A DNA stretch of 64,000 nt from Mycoplana rhizolycopersici (GCF_013378445.1 NZ_JABXYK010000012.1:91321-155320), one strand, 5' to 3'. Numbered from the stretch's first letter, positions 19,443 to 29,347 are shown. Notes: generated by a model from the sequence alone, not told the origin. Numbers and translations: made by a program.

Positions 19443-20306
19443 TCAGCCGCCCGCGGGCGGGCGGACAGACCTGTTGGCGGCAGAGCGGCTTGCGACCGTC
19501 TGGCGGAGGAAGGCTGCGACGAAGAGGACGGTCAATGTCACGACGATCGTCGGAGCCGGGGCGCTGTCGAGGAAGAAGCTGACATAGATGCCGACGAGCG
19601 ATGCGCCAACGGCAATCGCAACCGCCGTGACCAGCATCGATCCGAACTGCCGCGTCAGCAGGGCGGCAATCGCGCCCGGTGCGACCATCAGCGACACCGA
19701 CAGGATGATGCCGACCGCCTTGAGCGCGCCGACGACCACCAGCGAGATCACCGCGAGCAGGCCGTAGTGCAGCAGGCGGACGGGCAGGCCAATGGCCGCG
19801 GCATGCTGCCGGTCGAACGCCTGGACGAGAAGATCCTTGCGGAAGAACAGGATGAAGGCGGTGCAGGCGAGCGCGATCAGGCCCGTTTCCACGAGATCGG
19901 AAAGCGCGATGCCGAGCATGTCGCCAAACAGGATGTGGTCGAGATGGACGTCGGATTCGACGGCGACGTAGAGGACGATGCCGAGGCCGAACATGCCGGA
20001 GAAGACGATGCCGAGCACCGTGTCCTCCTTCACGCGGCTGTTGTTGCGCACGTAGCCGGCGGCCAGTGCGCAGAACAGCCCGGCGACGAAGGCGCCGATC
20101 GCAAAGGGAAGGCCCACCACATAGGCGATGACGACGCCGGGCAGCACCGCGTGGGAAACCGCATCGCCCATCAGCGACCAGCCCTTGAGCACGAGGTAGC
20201 AGGACAGCAGCGCCATCGGCACGGCGATCATCAGCGTGACTGCGAAGGCGTATTGCATGAAGCCCAGCCGGAAGGGCATGAGCGCCAGTTCGAGGAATTC
20301 GCTCAT
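19443..20306 (-). CDS. sitD: Manganese/iron ABC transporter permease SitD
   Basis: A 287-residue ABC-3 family permease with about eight hydrophobic spans. Typical segments are LKGWSLMGDAVSHAVLPGVV near 40-60 and the conserved KAVGIILSVSLMVAPGAIAALL. Its ATG overlaps the sitC stop by four bases (ATGA). It forms the membrane channel together with SitC, importing Mn(II) or Fe(II). The C-terminal tail ending SANRSVRPPAGG is hydrophilic. It is the last gene of the operon. Confidence 0.93.
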   Translation of the reverse strand: MSEFLELALMPFRLGFMQYAFAVTLMIAVPMALLSCYLVLKGWSLMGDAVSHAVLPGVVIAYVVGLPFAIGAFVAGLFCALAAGYVRNNSRVKEDTVLGIVFSGMFGLGIVLYVAVESDVHLDHILFGDMLGIALSDLVETGLIALACTAFILFFRKDLLVQAFDRQHAAAIGLPVRLLHYGLLAVISLVVVGALKAVGIILSVSLMVAPGAIAALLTRQFGSMLVTAVAIAVGASLVGIYVSFFLDSAPAPTIVVTLTVLFVAAFLRQTVASRSAANRSVRPPAGG

Positions 20307-21169
20307 GCCGCCCCGCCTTTCTGCTCCAGCGCCAGGCGTCCCTTGCGGCGGATGGCAATCATCCCGTGCTTGGGCGCGAAAACGAAGGCTGCCAGGAAGA
20401 TCAGTGTTTGCAGGACGACGATGATGCCGCCGGTGGCGCCGTCGAGAAAATAGGAGACATAGGCGCCGACAAAGCTGGTGCCGGCACCGAGCAGGGCTGC
20501 GATCAGGATGAGGCGCTGGAAGCGGTCCGTCAGCAGATAGGCGGTGGCGCCGGGTGTGACGACCATGGCGATGACCAGGAACGCGCCGACCGTCTGCAGC
20601 GCTGCGACGGTGGAGGCCGCAAGCAGGGTGAAGAACAGGAGCTTCAGTGCCAGCGGCTTCAGCCCGATCGAGCGGGCGTGGTTCTCGTCGAAGAAGGTGA
20701 CCATCAGGTCCTTCCATTTCAAAAGCAGGACGACCAGCGTCACGCCGCCGATGATGGCGAGCTGCAGCGTGTCGGCCGGCGTGATCGCCAGGATATTGCC
20801 GAGCACGATCGTCTGGATGTTCACGGAGGTGGGCGAGAGCGACACCATGAACAGGCCGACGCCGAAGAAGGACGTGAAGATCATGCCGATGATCGCATCT
20901 TCCTTCAGCTTGGTTCGGTGATTGAGGAAGAGCATGGCGCCGGCGGCGAGACCCCCGGACAGGAAGGCGCCGGCGGCGAAGGGCAGGCCCAGCATGTAGG
21001 CGCCGGCCACGCCCGGAACGATCGCGTGGGAAAGCGCATCGCCGATCAGCGACCAGCCCTTGAGCATGAGATAGGCGGAGAGAAAGCCGCAGACGCAGCC
21101 GACGAGAGCACTGACCCACATGGCGTTGACCATGTAGTCGTAGCCGAAGGGTTCGAGGAGCGTGCTCAC
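20303..21169 (-). CDS. sitC: Manganese/iron ABC transporter permease SitC
   Basis: A 288-residue ABC-3 permease, paralogous to SitD (both carry LKGWSLxGDAxSHAxxPGV). Its start is a GTG at 21169, overlapping the SitB stop by four bases (GTGA). A C-terminal cytoplasmic tail of about 30 residues follows the last span. It forms the heterodimeric channel with SitD. All four sit genes overlap by four bases, implying a fixed translational ratio. Confidence 0.93.
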   Translation of the reverse strand: MSTLLEPFGYDYMVNAMWVSALVGCVCGFLSAYLMLKGWSLIGDALSHAIVPGVAGAYMLGLPFAAGAFLSGGLAAGAMLFLNHRTKLKEDAIIGMIFTSFFGVGLFMVSLSPTSVNIQTIVLGNILAITPADTLQLAIIGGVTLVVLLLKWKDLMVTFFDENHARSIGLKPLALKLLFFTLLAASTVAALQTVGAFLVIAMVVTPGATAYLLTDRFQRLILIAALLGAGTSFVGAYVSYFLDGATGGIIVVLQTLIFLAAFVFAPKHGMIAIRRKGRLALEQKGGAA

Positions 21170-22053
21170 TGGTCCGTCTTCTCCGGTTCCACAGCGGGGT
21201 TGCCCTTGGCGCCATAGATGACGAAGGGGCGCTCGTCGTCGCTGATGACCTTGACCTGGCGGGGATCGGCATCCTCGTGCAGGTCCTGGCCGGAAAGGAT
21301 GAAATGGCGCAGCACGCCGCCGAAGGCGCGCTCCAGGTTCGCCTCGTTGAACGTCTCGGCGGTCGGGCCGGACGCGATCACGGTGCCCTTGACGAAGACG
21401 GTGCGGTCGCAGAAGTCAGGCACGCTGCCGAGATTGTGCGTCGAGACCAGCATCACCCGGCCTTCATCACGCAGCGTCCCGAGGAGCTCGATGATCTGTT
21501 CCTCCGTAGTGACGTCGACGCCGGTGAAGGGCTCGTCGAGCAGGATCACCTGGCCTTCCTGCGCCAGCGCCCTTGCGAGGAAGACGCGTTTGCGCTGGCC
21601 GCCCGAGAGTTCGCCGATCTGGCGTTTGCGGAAATCGCTCATGTTGACGCGGGCCAGCGCCTCGGCGACCATCTCGTGGTCGTGCCGGGAAGGGACGCGC
21701 AGCCAGTTCATGTGGCCGTAGCGTCCCATCATCACCACGTCCTCGACGAGGACGGGGAAGGTCCAGTCCACCTCTTCGGCCTGCGGGACGTAGGCGACGA
21801 GGTTTTTCTTCAGGGCCTCGCGCACCGGCATGCCGAGGATGGTGACTTTGCCGCCGGCCAGCGGCACGAAACCCATGATCGCCTTGAAAAGGGTGGACTT
21901 GCCGCTGCCGTTGACGCCGACGAGCGCGGTGATTGTGCCGCGTGGTACCGAAAAACTGGCATGCTTCAGCGCGGTCACCCCGGTCCGATAGGTGACGGTG
22001 ACGTCCTCCGCCGCGATCCCGTCGACAGGCTTGCCGCGGCCCCCCATCATCAT
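21166..22053 (-). CDS. sitB: Manganese/iron ABC transporter ATP-binding protein SitB
   Basis: A 295-residue ATPase. Walker [10 protein letters not shown] is at residues 46-54, signature [15 protein letters not shown] and Walker [13 protein letters not shown] follow, and the switch histidine lies in LVSTHNLGS. The ATG at 22053 starts a run of three ATG codons and overlaps the sitA stop. It energises SitC/SitD at the inner face of the membrane. Confidence 0.93.
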   Translation of the reverse strand: MMMGGRGKPVDGIAAEDVTVTYRTGVTALKHASFSVPRGTITALVGVNGSGKSTLFKAIMGFVPLAGGKVTILGMPVREALKKNLVAYVPQAEEVDWTFPVLVEDVVMMGRYGHMNWLRVPSRHDHEMVAEALARVNMSDFRKRQIGELSGGQRKRVFLARALAQEGQVILLDEPFTGVDVTTEEQIIELLGTLRDEGRVMLVSTHNLGSVPDFCDRTVFVKGTVIASGPTAETFNEANLERAFGGVLRHFILSGQDLHEDADPRQVKVISDDERPFVIYGAKGNPAVEPEKTDQ

Positions 22054-22946
22054 TGCGAAAGTCCCTTCACGATGGTCTCCGACGTGACGCGGAGCAGGTC
22101 GAGGTAGGTGGGCACCGGGCCGTCGGCCTCGCTGAGGCTGTCGACGTAGAGAACGCCGCCATAGGCGGCTCCCGTCTCGGCGGCGACCTGTCTGGCAGGC
22201 TTGTCGGAGACGGTGCTTTCGGAGAAGACGACATGAATATTGTGCTCGCGCACGGCATCGATCACCGCCTTGACCTGCTTGGGCGTGCCCTGCTGGTCGG
22301 CATTGATCGGCCAGAGGAACAGCTCCTTCAGCCCGAAATCCCGGGCGAGGTAGGAGAAGGCGCCTTCGCTTGTGACGAGCCAGCGCTTATCTTCCGGCAG
22401 TTTGCCGAGCTCGGCCTTGATCTCTTCCGACAGCGCCTTGATCTTCTCGCCATAGGCCTTGGCGTTCGCCTCGTAGACGGCGGCGTTTTGCGGATCGATC
22501 TGCGTCAGGGCCTTGCGGATGTTCTCGACATAGATCAGCGCGTTGTCCGGCGACATCCAGGCATGCGGATTGGGCTTGCCGCTGTAGGGACCTTCGCTAA
22601 TCCCCATCGGCTCGACGCCATCGGAGACGACGGCGCTCGGGACGTCGTTGAGATTGGCAAGGAACTTTTCGAACCAGCGCTCGAGGTTCAGCCCGTTCCA
22701 GAGCACCAGCGAAGCGTCCTGCGCCTTGAGGATGTCGCGCGGCGTCGGCTGGTAGTTGTGGATCTCGGCTCCGGGCTTGGCAATCGAGTCCACGACAGCG
22801 GCGTCGCCGGCGACATTGCGGGCGATGTCGGCGATGACGGTGAAGGTGGTGATGACCTTCGGCTTTTCCTGGGCCGCTGCAGACGACGCCCCGCCGAGCG
22901 TGACAAATGCTGCGAGGAGGGCGGATTTCAAAATTCCTGAGATCAT
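22050..22946 (-). CDS. sitA: Periplasmic manganese/iron-binding protein SitA
   Basis: A 298-residue cluster-9 metal-binding protein. The signal peptide runs to about residue 26 (AAAQ, then [10 protein letters not shown]). The metal ligands expected for the family are visible: His in [13 protein letters not shown], His in [12 protein letters not shown], Glu in HVVFSEST and Asp in LYVDSLSE. The His/His/Glu/Asp set is the Mn/Fe type rather than the all-His Zn type. The ATG at 22946 is chosen because it starts the signal peptide. Two Mur-like boxes lie upstream, so repression by Mn-loaded Mur (Fur family) is expected, as known in Rhizobium and Sinorhizobium. Confidence 0.93.
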   Translation of the reverse strand: MISGILKSALLAAFVTLGGASSAAAQEKPKVITTFTVIADIARNVAGDAAVVDSIAKPGAEIHNYQPTPRDILKAQDASLVLWNGLNLERWFEKFLANLNDVPSAVVSDGVEPMGISEGPYSGKPNPHAWMSPDNALIYVENIRKALTQIDPQNAAVYEANAKAYGEKIKALSEEIKAELGKLPEDKRWLVTSEGAFSYLARDFGLKELFLWPINADQQGTPKQVKAVIDAVREHNIHVVFSESTVSDKPARQVAAETGAAYGGVLYVDSLSEADGPVPTYLDLLRVTSETIVKGLSQ

Positions 22947-22965
22947 TGATTGAGACCATACGTTT

Positions 22966-22982
22966 TTGCAAATGAGTTGCAA
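22966..22982 (-). promoter_or_regulatory. Mur/Fur-type operator 1 of sitABCD
   Basis: TTGCAAATGAGTTGCAA is a perfect inverted repeat TTGCAA-N5-TTGCAA, 20 bp upstream of the sitA start. Rhizobial Mur-responsive sequences upstream of sitA are TGCAA-rich palindromes in two copies, which this fits. Confidence 0.75.
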
Positions 22983-23018
22983 TAAAATATAGGCGGCAAA
23001 ATTGAAGTGTCAATGCAA

Positions 23019-23035
23019 TTGCAAATCATTCGCAA
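23019..23035 (-). promoter_or_regulatory. Mur/Fur-type operator 2 of sitABCD
   Basis: TTGCAAATCATTCGCAA has the same architecture as operator 1 (TTGCAA-N5-TCGCAA), with centres 53 bp apart, about five helical turns. An additional TGCAATTGCA palindrome overlaps its left flank (23014-23023). Confidence 0.72.
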
Positions 23036-23217
23036 ATTTGTCGCCTCACCTATCCGCGCGGAGGGACTTTATTAACCATCGCCAGAGGGAATCCTGCTCG
23101 GCCCGCGCGTTCTGCCGTCTCTTAAGTTTTCGGAAACGGCCGCAGAAATACGGTGACTGCAGTTCCCGCACGTACGTTCGGGGCGGCAACTTTCACGTCC
23201 AAGAGTAGTGCGTCCCG

Positions 23218-23901
23218 GTGAAATTTCTCTCCAAGCTGCAATTGCCGAAGAAGGTGCTGGTCCTTGTCGCGGGCGTCGTCGTCCTGACAGGCGCATCGGG
23301 TGCTGTGGCGGTTTTCGTCGGGCGCGAAGCGATCCTGGGGCCGTCGGAAGAGCGTGTTTCCGGCGTGGCCTGCACCACGGTGATGACCCTGCGGCAGAAG
23401 CGCGACGGGCAGGCATGGATCCGCCACTATATCCGCTCGACAGCCGAGGACGGAGACGTGCGCATCAAGACCGCGCTTCGTGTGGCAGCCGCGCTCTCCA
23501 ACAAGGAAGAGGCGGATCTCTATCAGGTGGTGCTCCTCGACGAGGCCGGTCCCTCGCTCAGGGCCGACATGCGCGGTCGGGCGATCGGCGCGGAAGTGCT
23601 GTTCAGCCGCGAGCCGGGCAAGATTTCGGGCATGACTGCACCGTTCGAGGCAAGCGTCGTCGATGGAGCGGCCGCCGAAAACGGTGAATTCTACGGCGAG
23701 CGAAAGGCCTTGAGCCTCGCGGAGATCAAGACCATCGTCACAGCGATGACGGACAAGGCCGACTGTCTCGATCCGAACGATCCCGACGGAACCGCGGTCG
23801 CCGAAAACCATGGCGAAGGCGGTGGCGGCCATGCTACGGCAGCAACGCAGGCGGAAAGCGAAACCGCACCGCAGGAACACGCGGCCGCCACGGGCCACTG
23901 A
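23218..23901 (+). CDS. Hypothetical membrane-anchored protein
   Basis: A 227-residue protein starting at a GTG (23218, MKFLSKLQLPKK). One N-terminal hydrophobic span at about residues 13-35 acts as signal anchor, followed by a presumed periplasmic domain and a low-complexity tail rich in His, Ala, Glu and Thr (GEGGGGHATAATQAESE). Two cysteines occur (VACTTV, ADCLDP). I recognise no domain. Its codon use matches its neighbours, so it is probably real. It diverges from sitA, and its His-rich tail beside a metal transporter is suggestive only. Confidence 0.65.
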   Translation: MKFLSKLQLPKKVLVLVAGVVVLTGASGAVAVFVGREAILGPSEERVSGVACTTVMTLRQKRDGQAWIRHYIRSTAEDGDVRIKTALRVAAALSNKEEADLYQVVLLDEAGPSLRADMRGRAIGAEVLFSREPGKISGMTAPFEASVVDGAAAENGEFYGERKALSLAEIKTIVTAMTDKADCLDPNDPDGTAVAENHGEGGGGHATAATQAESETAPQEHAAATGH

Positions 23902-24006
23902 CGTCTTTTGCTTTCAGATGAAGCAATTCTGCCGGATCAGGCGCCGCTTGCCGCGTCGTGAACGGTTGCGTGCGGCATTGAACCAGAGCCCCACCAAGCA
24001 CGAACG

Positions 24007-24033
24007 AAAAGCCCCGCACGAGGCGGGGCTTCA
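24007..24033 (-). terminator. Rho-independent terminator of lysS
   Basis: Hairpin with stem AGCCCCGC / GCGGGGCT and a five-base loop (24010-24030). On the minus strand it is followed by TTTT, 31 bp past the lysS stop. Confidence 0.85.
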
Positions 24034-24060
24034 TGAAAGTTTCTCGTCCGTGAGGCTCGG

Positions 24061-25557
24061 TCAGTCCGCCTTCGCCCGGCGGGCGGGGAAGAGAATGACG
24101 TCGCGGATCGAGGGCGCGTTGGTCAAAAGCATGATCAGCCGATCGACGCCGATGCCGAGACCGCCGGCCGGCGGCATGCCCTGATCGATGGCGTCGAGGA
24201 ACTCGTCGTCCAGCTGCTTTTCCTTCTCGCCGCGCGCATGTGCCTGTTCGAGCTGCTCGACCATGCGGGCGCGCTGCTCGACCGGATCGTTCAGCTCGGA
24301 GAACGCGTTGCCGAGTTCCCAGGTGTTGCAGTAGGTCTCGAAGCGTTCCACGAGACGCGGCTCGCCCGGCACTTCCTTGGCGAAGGGCGAGATGTCCTTC
24401 GGGAAATGGGTGACGTGGCTCGGCTGGATCAGCGTCGGCTCGACCTTCTCCTCGAAGATGAAGGCGAGGCATTCGCCCCAGGTCCAGTCCTTCTCGACTG
24501 CAAAGCCGGCGGCCTTGGCGGCGGCGCGGGCTTCCTCGTCGGTCTTGATCGCGAGGAAGTCGATGCCGGTTACTTCCTTCACGGCGTCGGGCATCGGCAC
24601 GCGCTTGAACGGACCCTTGAAGGAGATTTCCTTGTCGCCGTAGGCGAATTCCGTCGAGCCGTGGATCTTTACCGCAAGTTCGGCGAAGAGGCGTTCCACG
24701 AGGTCCATGATGTCCTCGTAGTCGGCATAGGCCCAGTAGCACTCCATCATCGTGAATTCGGGATTGTGCCGGGTCGACACGCCCTCATTGCGGAAGTTGC
24801 GGTTGATCTCGAACACCTTGTCGGAAAGGCCCGAAACCAGCGTGCGCTTCAGGTACAGTTCCGGCGCGATACGCAGGAACATGTCGAGCTTCAGCGTGTT
24901 GTGGTGCGTCTTGAACGGTTCGGCCGTGGCACCGCCATAGACGGAGTGCAGCATCGGCGTCTCGACTTCCATGAAGCCGTCGTTCTCCATGAAGCGGCGG
25001 ATGCCGGAGATGATCTTCGAGCGCTGCTGGAAGCGCAGCTTGGATTCCTCGTTCGTCATGATGTCGAGGTGGCGCTTGCGGTAGCGGATCTCGATGTCGG
25101 AGACGCCGTGCCACTTTTCCGGCATCGGCAGCAGCGACTTGGTCAGCATCGTGATTTCGCGGGCATTGATCGACAGCTCACCGCGCTTGGTGCGGCGCAC
25201 CGTGCCGGTCACGCCGATGATGTCGCCGATGTCGATCATCGACAGCATGTTGCGGGCTTCTTCCGGCGTCACGTCCTTGTGGCTGAAGATCTGGATCTTG
25301 CCCGACGCGTCATGGATGTCCATGAACATGCCGGAATTGCGCGAGGAATAGACCCGGCCGGCAACGGTGACGACGTCCTGGGTCTCGGTGTCCGGCTCCA
25401 GGTTCTCGTATTTCGCAGCCAGATCCGCATTGGTGATCGTGCGATGGAAATGTGCCGGATAGACGTCGCCGATCTGCTCGCGCAGCAGGTCGAGCTTCTG
25501 GCGGCGCACTTCGGCGGCGTCGGAGGAGAGGGCGGTTTCGGTCTTGGTATCGGTCAT
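24061..25557 (-). CDS. lysS: Lysyl-tRNA synthetase, class II
   Basis: A 498-residue class II enzyme: an N-terminal OB-fold anticodon-binding domain (TVAGRVYSSRNSGMFMDIHD) and a catalytic domain with motif 1 (FMEVETPMLH), motif 2 (FRNEGVSTRHNPEFTMMECY) and motif 3 (GLGIGVDRLIMLL). It charges tRNA-Lys. Many alphaproteobacteria rely on the unrelated class I LysRS, so a full-length class II copy is of some interest. gltX lies upstream on the same strand after about 95 bp containing a small palindrome, probably co-transcribed. The start MTDTKTETAL is at 25557. Confidence 0.93.
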   Translation of the reverse strand: MTDTKTETALSSDAAEVRRQKLDLLREQIGDVYPAHFHRTITNADLAAKYENLEPDTETQDVVTVAGRVYSSRNSGMFMDIHDASGKIQIFSHKDVTPEEARNMLSMIDIGDIIGVTGTVRRTKRGELSINAREITMLTKSLLPMPEKWHGVSDIEIRYRKRHLDIMTNEESKLRFQQRSKIISGIRRFMENDGFMEVETPMLHSVYGGATAEPFKTHHNTLKLDMFLRIAPELYLKRTLVSGLSDKVFEINRNFRNEGVSTRHNPEFTMMECYWAYADYEDIMDLVERLFAELAVKIHGSTEFAYGDKEISFKGPFKRVPMPDAVKEVTGIDFLAIKTDEEARAAAKAAGFAVEKDWTWGECLAFIFEEKVEPTLIQPSHVTHFPKDISPFAKEVPGEPRLVERFETYCNTWELGNAFSELNDPVEQRARMVEQLEQAHARGEKEKQLDDEFLDAIDQGMPPAGGLGIGVDRLIMLLTNAPSIRDVILFPARRAKAD

Positions 25558-25612
25558 CGTTTCGCCTTTTGGGGCTGGTTGTTCTGTTTGCCGGTGCGGC
25601 TGGCTCGGCCTG

Positions 25613-25636
25613 TCCCTCCCCACATGGGGGAGGGAG
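25613..25636. repeat. Short intergenic palindrome between gltX and lysS
   Basis: CCTCCCCACATGGGGGAGGG is a GC-rich inverted repeat in the 95-bp spacer. It belongs to the same visual class as the other intergenic palindromes in the window. Confidence 0.5.
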
Positions 25637-25652
25637 CGCGTCGCGAATATCC

Positions 25653-27122
25653 TTACTTCCCGCTTCCGACCATGGAAGCCACCACCTTGGCGGCGACCTT
25701 CAGGCGCTGGCGGACGACGGAACGGCCGAGGATGGCCATCGAATCGAAGAGCGGCAGCGAGCGCGACGAGCCGGACACGGCGACGAACAGCGGCGCCAGC
25801 ACCACCTTGAGCTTCTTGCCCATGCGGTCGGCGATCGCGCGCAGTTCCGCCTCGATGGTTTCGACGTTCCATTCGAAGATCTTTTCGAGATCCGGCTGGA
25901 CCGTCTCGAGGATCTCCAGGATCTCTTCCGGCGTCGACTTCACCTTGGCGAAGGCCGATGGCTCCAGTCCGAGGTCGGATTTCAGCAGGAAGCCGGCAAG
26001 GTCGGGCAGTTCGCCGAGCTTGGTAATGCGCGACTGGGAAAGCTTCAGGCCCTCCTTCAGGCGATCGTTCTCCATCGCCCAGGTCAGCACGCGCGCGGCA
26101 AATTCCTCTTCCGAGAGCTTCTCGCGGAGCCAGCGGCCGTTCAGCCAGTCGAGCTTCTGGATGTCGAAGATGGCACCCGACTTCGACAGGTTGTCGGGAT
26201 CGAACTTTTCCGACAGCTCCTGCATCGTCATCAGTTCCTCGCCTTCGGCGATCTGGATGAAGAACAGGCCGAGGAAGTTCATCAGCGCTTCCGGCATGTA
26301 GCCGAGTGCGGAGTAGTAGGAGATCGAGGTCGGGTTCTTGCGTTTCGACAGCTTAGACTTGTCGGCGTTGCGCATCAGGGAAAGATGCATGAAGACGGGC
26401 TCGTCCCAGCCGAAATAGCGGTAGAGCAGGATGTGCTTCGGCACCGACGCCAGCCATTCCTCGCCGCGCGCCACATGGGTGATCTTCATCAGGTGGTCGT
26501 CGATGACGTTTGCCATGTGGTAGGTCGGCATGCCGTCGCCCTTGATCAGGACCTGCATGTCCACCGAATCCCAAGGGATCGAGACGTCGCCATAGACACC
26601 GTCTGTGAAGTCGCACGACCCCTCTGTCGGGATCTTCAGGCGGACGACCGAGTTTTCGCCCGCCGCCATCTTGGCGGTCACTTCCTCGGCCGACAGGTGG
26701 AGGCAAAGGCCGTCATACTTCGGCTGCTTGCCCTCGGCACGCTGGGCGTTGCGCATCTGCTCAAGCCGCTCGGGCGTGCAGAAGCAGCGGAAGGCATGGC
26801 CCTTGTCCAGCAGTTGCTGCGCGTAGGGCTGGTACATGTCCTTGCGGTCGGACTGGCGATACGGGCCATAGGGGCCGCCGATATCCGGACCTTCCGACCA
26901 TTCCAGCCCGCACCATTTCAGCGCGTCCAGCACCTTGGTCTCAAACTCCGGCGTCGAGCGGGTCGCATCGGTGTCCTCGATGCGCAGGATGAAGGTGCCA
27001 TTGTGCTTCTTGGCGAAGAGGTAGTTGAACAGCGCGATATAGGCGGTGCCGACATGGGGTTCGCCGGTGGGGGAGGGTGCGATGCGGACGCGTACGGGGG
27101 CGTTCGTCGTGGAAGTGCTCAT
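25653..27122 (-). CDS. gltX: Glutamyl-tRNA synthetase
   Basis: A 489-residue class I synthetase. The HIGH-like motif is PSPTGEPHVG (residues 16-25) and the KMSKS-like motif is KLSKRK near 259. Between them lies a zinc-site-like FRCFCTPERLEQMR region. The C-terminal helical anticodon-binding domain is present. It charges tRNA-Glu and, in many alphaproteobacteria, also mischarges tRNA-Gln for the amidotransferase route. Rhizobia often have two gltX paralogues; which one this is cannot be told here. The 215 bp upstream hold no gene. Confidence 0.92.
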   Translation of the reverse strand: MSTSTTNAPVRVRIAPSPTGEPHVGTAYIALFNYLFAKKHNGTFILRIEDTDATRSTPEFETKVLDALKWCGLEWSEGPDIGGPYGPYRQSDRKDMYQPYAQQLLDKGHAFRCFCTPERLEQMRNAQRAEGKQPKYDGLCLHLSAEEVTAKMAAGENSVVRLKIPTEGSCDFTDGVYGDVSIPWDSVDMQVLIKGDGMPTYHMANVIDDHLMKITHVARGEEWLASVPKHILLYRYFGWDEPVFMHLSLMRNADKSKLSKRKNPTSISYYSALGYMPEALMNFLGLFFIQIAEGEELMTMQELSEKFDPDNLSKSGAIFDIQKLDWLNGRWLREKLSEEEFAARVLTWAMENDRLKEGLKLSQSRITKLGELPDLAGFLLKSDLGLEPSAFAKVKSTPEEILEILETVQPDLEKIFEWNVETIEAELRAIADRMGKKLKVVLAPLFVAVSGSSRSLPLFDSMAILGRSVVRQRLKVAAKVVASMVGSGK

Positions 27123-27337
27123 GTTTTCGGCCCGGTCGAAATGCTGTGATGCCGTCCCGCGGAGGGATTTCCGCGTGATCGGCTCATGCTTTTAGGGAGG
27201 GAAAGCCCGGTTTTCCGCCGATTTTGCGGCCGGAATGAAGCTTTCCGTTTGGGCTGGGGTGAGACCACATTCGCCCCGGCGCGTCAAGGGGCGCACTCGC
27301 TTCGCCTCTGTTCCAGCCGTCAGGTACCGCGAGGCGC

Positions 27338-29110
27338 TTAGTTCACCGGCCAGACATAGAGCAGCGCCGGGACGCTGACGAGGACGATCATCAGGGACAG
27401 GGGCAGGCCCAGGCGCGGATAGTCGCTGAACCGGTAGCCGCCCGGCCCCATAACGAGGGTGTTGCACTGGTGCCCGATCGGGGTGAGGAAGTCGCAGCCG
27501 GCGCCGATCGCGACCGCCATCAGAAATGCTTCCGGCCGGTAGTCGAGGGCGGAGGCGAAGCTGACGGCGATCGGCGCCATGACCAGAACCGTCGCGGCAT
27601 TGTTCAGGAACGGCGTGACGGCCATCGCCGTCAGCAGGATCATCGCCAGCGCCCCGTAGGTCGGCAGGCCCGAGGCGACGCTGCCGAGCCAACCGGCGAT
27701 CAGTTCGCTTCCTCCCGTCGAGCGCAGCGTATCGGCGACGGGGATGAGCGCTGCCAGCATGACGAGGATCGGCCCGTCGACGGCGCGGTAGGCATCTGCC
27801 AGCGGGATGACGCGCAGCAAGAGCATGGCGACTGCGGCGGCGAAGAAGGCGGTGGCGACCGGGATCGCGCCGGTCGCGCTTGCGATCATTGCTGCGGCTA
27901 GCACGAGGAGCGGCACGTAGGCGCGCCTTTTGGTGCCGAGCAGGATCTGCCTTTGCGCCAGCGGCAGCAGGCCCAGTTCCTGCAGCGTTGACGGCAGCGT
28001 CTTCATGCCGCCCTGTACCATCAGCATGTCGCCGGGCGCGAGCGTCACCTCGCTCAGCCGCTCGGAAATGCGCTTTCCTTGCCGGTTCACGGCCAGCAGG
28101 TTGATGCCGTAGCTGTGAAACAGGGCAAGCCTGCGGGCGGAAAGGCCGGCAAGACGGGAATCCGTCGAGACCACCACTTCGACGGCGGCGATGTCCTCGC
28201 CTGCGGCGGGCGCCTGCTGCATAGGCTTGCCGGACAGCTTGAGGCCGGCGGCCTCCGTCACCTGGTCGAGCGCCGTCGGCGTTCCCTCGAGAAGAAGCGT
28301 GTCGCCCGCCTTGACCGTGATGTCGGGCAGCGGCGCCATGCGACGGCCGTCGCGAATGATCGCGGTCGCGGCGATGTCGCCATGGCCGGGCTTGAGCAAC
28401 GCGTTCAACGATTTTCCGACTGCGCCGGAACCGTTCGTCACCGTTGCGTCGGACGAGTAGGTGCCGAGTTCGAGCGCCTCGTCCAGCGACGGGTTCTGAT
28501 TGGTGCGCACCGGCACGAGCTTGTGAAGGGCGAGCAGGAAAAAGATGCCGGCCACCGTCAGGATGCCGCCGACCGGGGTGAAGTCGAACATGGTGAAGCT
28601 CTCGCCCGTAATCTCCTGTCGCATGCGGGAGACGACGATGTTCGGCGAGGTGCCGATCTGCGTCATCAGTCCGCCGAGCAGGGCAGCGAAGGCCATGGGC
28701 ATCAGATAGCGCGAAACCGGCACTCCGGATCGGCGCGAGAACTGGAAGGCCATCGGCATCATGATGGCGAGCGCGCCGATGTTCTTGATGAAGGCGGACA
28801 TGACAGCGACGGCGACCAGCAAGAGCACCATCTGCGGCATGAAGGCGGACATGTTCGGGAAGAAGCGTTGGACTGCCCGGTTGATGATGCCCGATCGCGC
28901 CACGGCGGCGCTGACCACAAGAGCGCTGCCGACGATGATGACGATATCGTCGCTGAAGCCGGAAAACGCCTTGTCGAAGGGGACGATGCCGGCGGCGATG
29001 GCTATCAGCAGCGCAAGGCAGGCCACGACGTCGTAGCGCAGTCTGCCCCAGACGAACGCCGCCATCATCGCAAGAATGATCGCGAACGACAAGATTTGCG
29101 GTGTCGACAT
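27338..29110 (-). CDS. SLC13 / DASS family permease with two RCK_C (TrkA_C) domains
   Basis: A 590-residue inner-membrane transporter: an N-terminal bundle of hydrophobic spans (about 1-200), a cytoplasmic central region with two TrkA_C-like repeats (VKAGDTLLLEGTPTALDQV near 275; LAPGDMLMVQGGMKTL near 365), then a second bundle to the C-terminus. The inverted-repeat transport signatures are visible: KNIGALAIMMP with LMTQIGTSPN, and FLNNAATVLVMAP with FLTPIGHQCN. The family carries dicarboxylates, sulfate or related anions with sodium. It stands alone, and the substrate is unknown. Confidence 0.88.
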   Translation of the reverse strand: MSTPQILSFAIILAMMAAFVWGRLRYDVVACLALLIAIAAGIVPFDKAFSGFSDDIVIIVGSALVVSAAVARSGIINRAVQRFFPNMSAFMPQMVLLLVAVAVMSAFIKNIGALAIMMPMAFQFSRRSGVPVSRYLMPMAFAALLGGLMTQIGTSPNIVVSRMRQEITGESFTMFDFTPVGGILTVAGIFFLLALHKLVPVRTNQNPSLDEALELGTYSSDATVTNGSGAVGKSLNALLKPGHGDIAATAIIRDGRRMAPLPDITVKAGDTLLLEGTPTALDQVTEAAGLKLSGKPMQQAPAAGEDIAAVEVVVSTDSRLAGLSARRLALFHSYGINLLAVNRQGKRISERLSEVTLAPGDMLMVQGGMKTLPSTLQELGLLPLAQRQILLGTKRRAYVPLLVLAAAMIASATGAIPVATAFFAAAVAMLLLRVIPLADAYRAVDGPILVMLAALIPVADTLRSTGGSELIAGWLGSVASGLPTYGALAMILLTAMAVTPFLNNAATVLVMAPIAVSFASALDYRPEAFLMAVAIGAGCDFLTPIGHQCNTLVMGPGGYRFSDYPRLGLPLSLMIVLVSVPALLYVWPVN

Positions 29111-29171
29111 TATGGCCCCCGGGCTTGCCGGCGCGGGGCGTCGGCGGGACAGGAATTCGCTTCGCTAGAAT

Positions 29172-29190
29172 TGGTTCCGGAACCATTTTT
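29172..29190. promoter_or_regulatory. Perfect 14-bp palindrome followed by a T-run
   Basis: TGGTTCCGGAACCA (29172-29185) is a perfect palindrome followed by TTTTT on the plus strand. It lies about 60 bp upstream of the SLC13 permease start and could be its operator. As RNA on the plus strand it could equally form a short terminator-like hairpin. Confidence 0.45.
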
Positions 29191-29347
29191 AGCGATGGTC
29201 ATTGTGGTGTCAGGAGGCGTGGCCGTGTCAACCGGACACGACGGGCATGGAGAACACGGGAATTTTTCCGGTTTCTTCCTGTGGCCAACGAAACGGCAGT
29301 CGAGCTTCTTACCCGTTCGGCCTGCGCCTTCTGCTTCCCGTAGACTG

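Noticed and set aside
18040..20358. Apparent fusion of a SitD-region peptide with the DadA-like protein
   Set aside because: The frame is merely open upstream. The flavoenzyme starts at 19278 with its FAD motif, and the upstream part is an off-frame reading of sitD.
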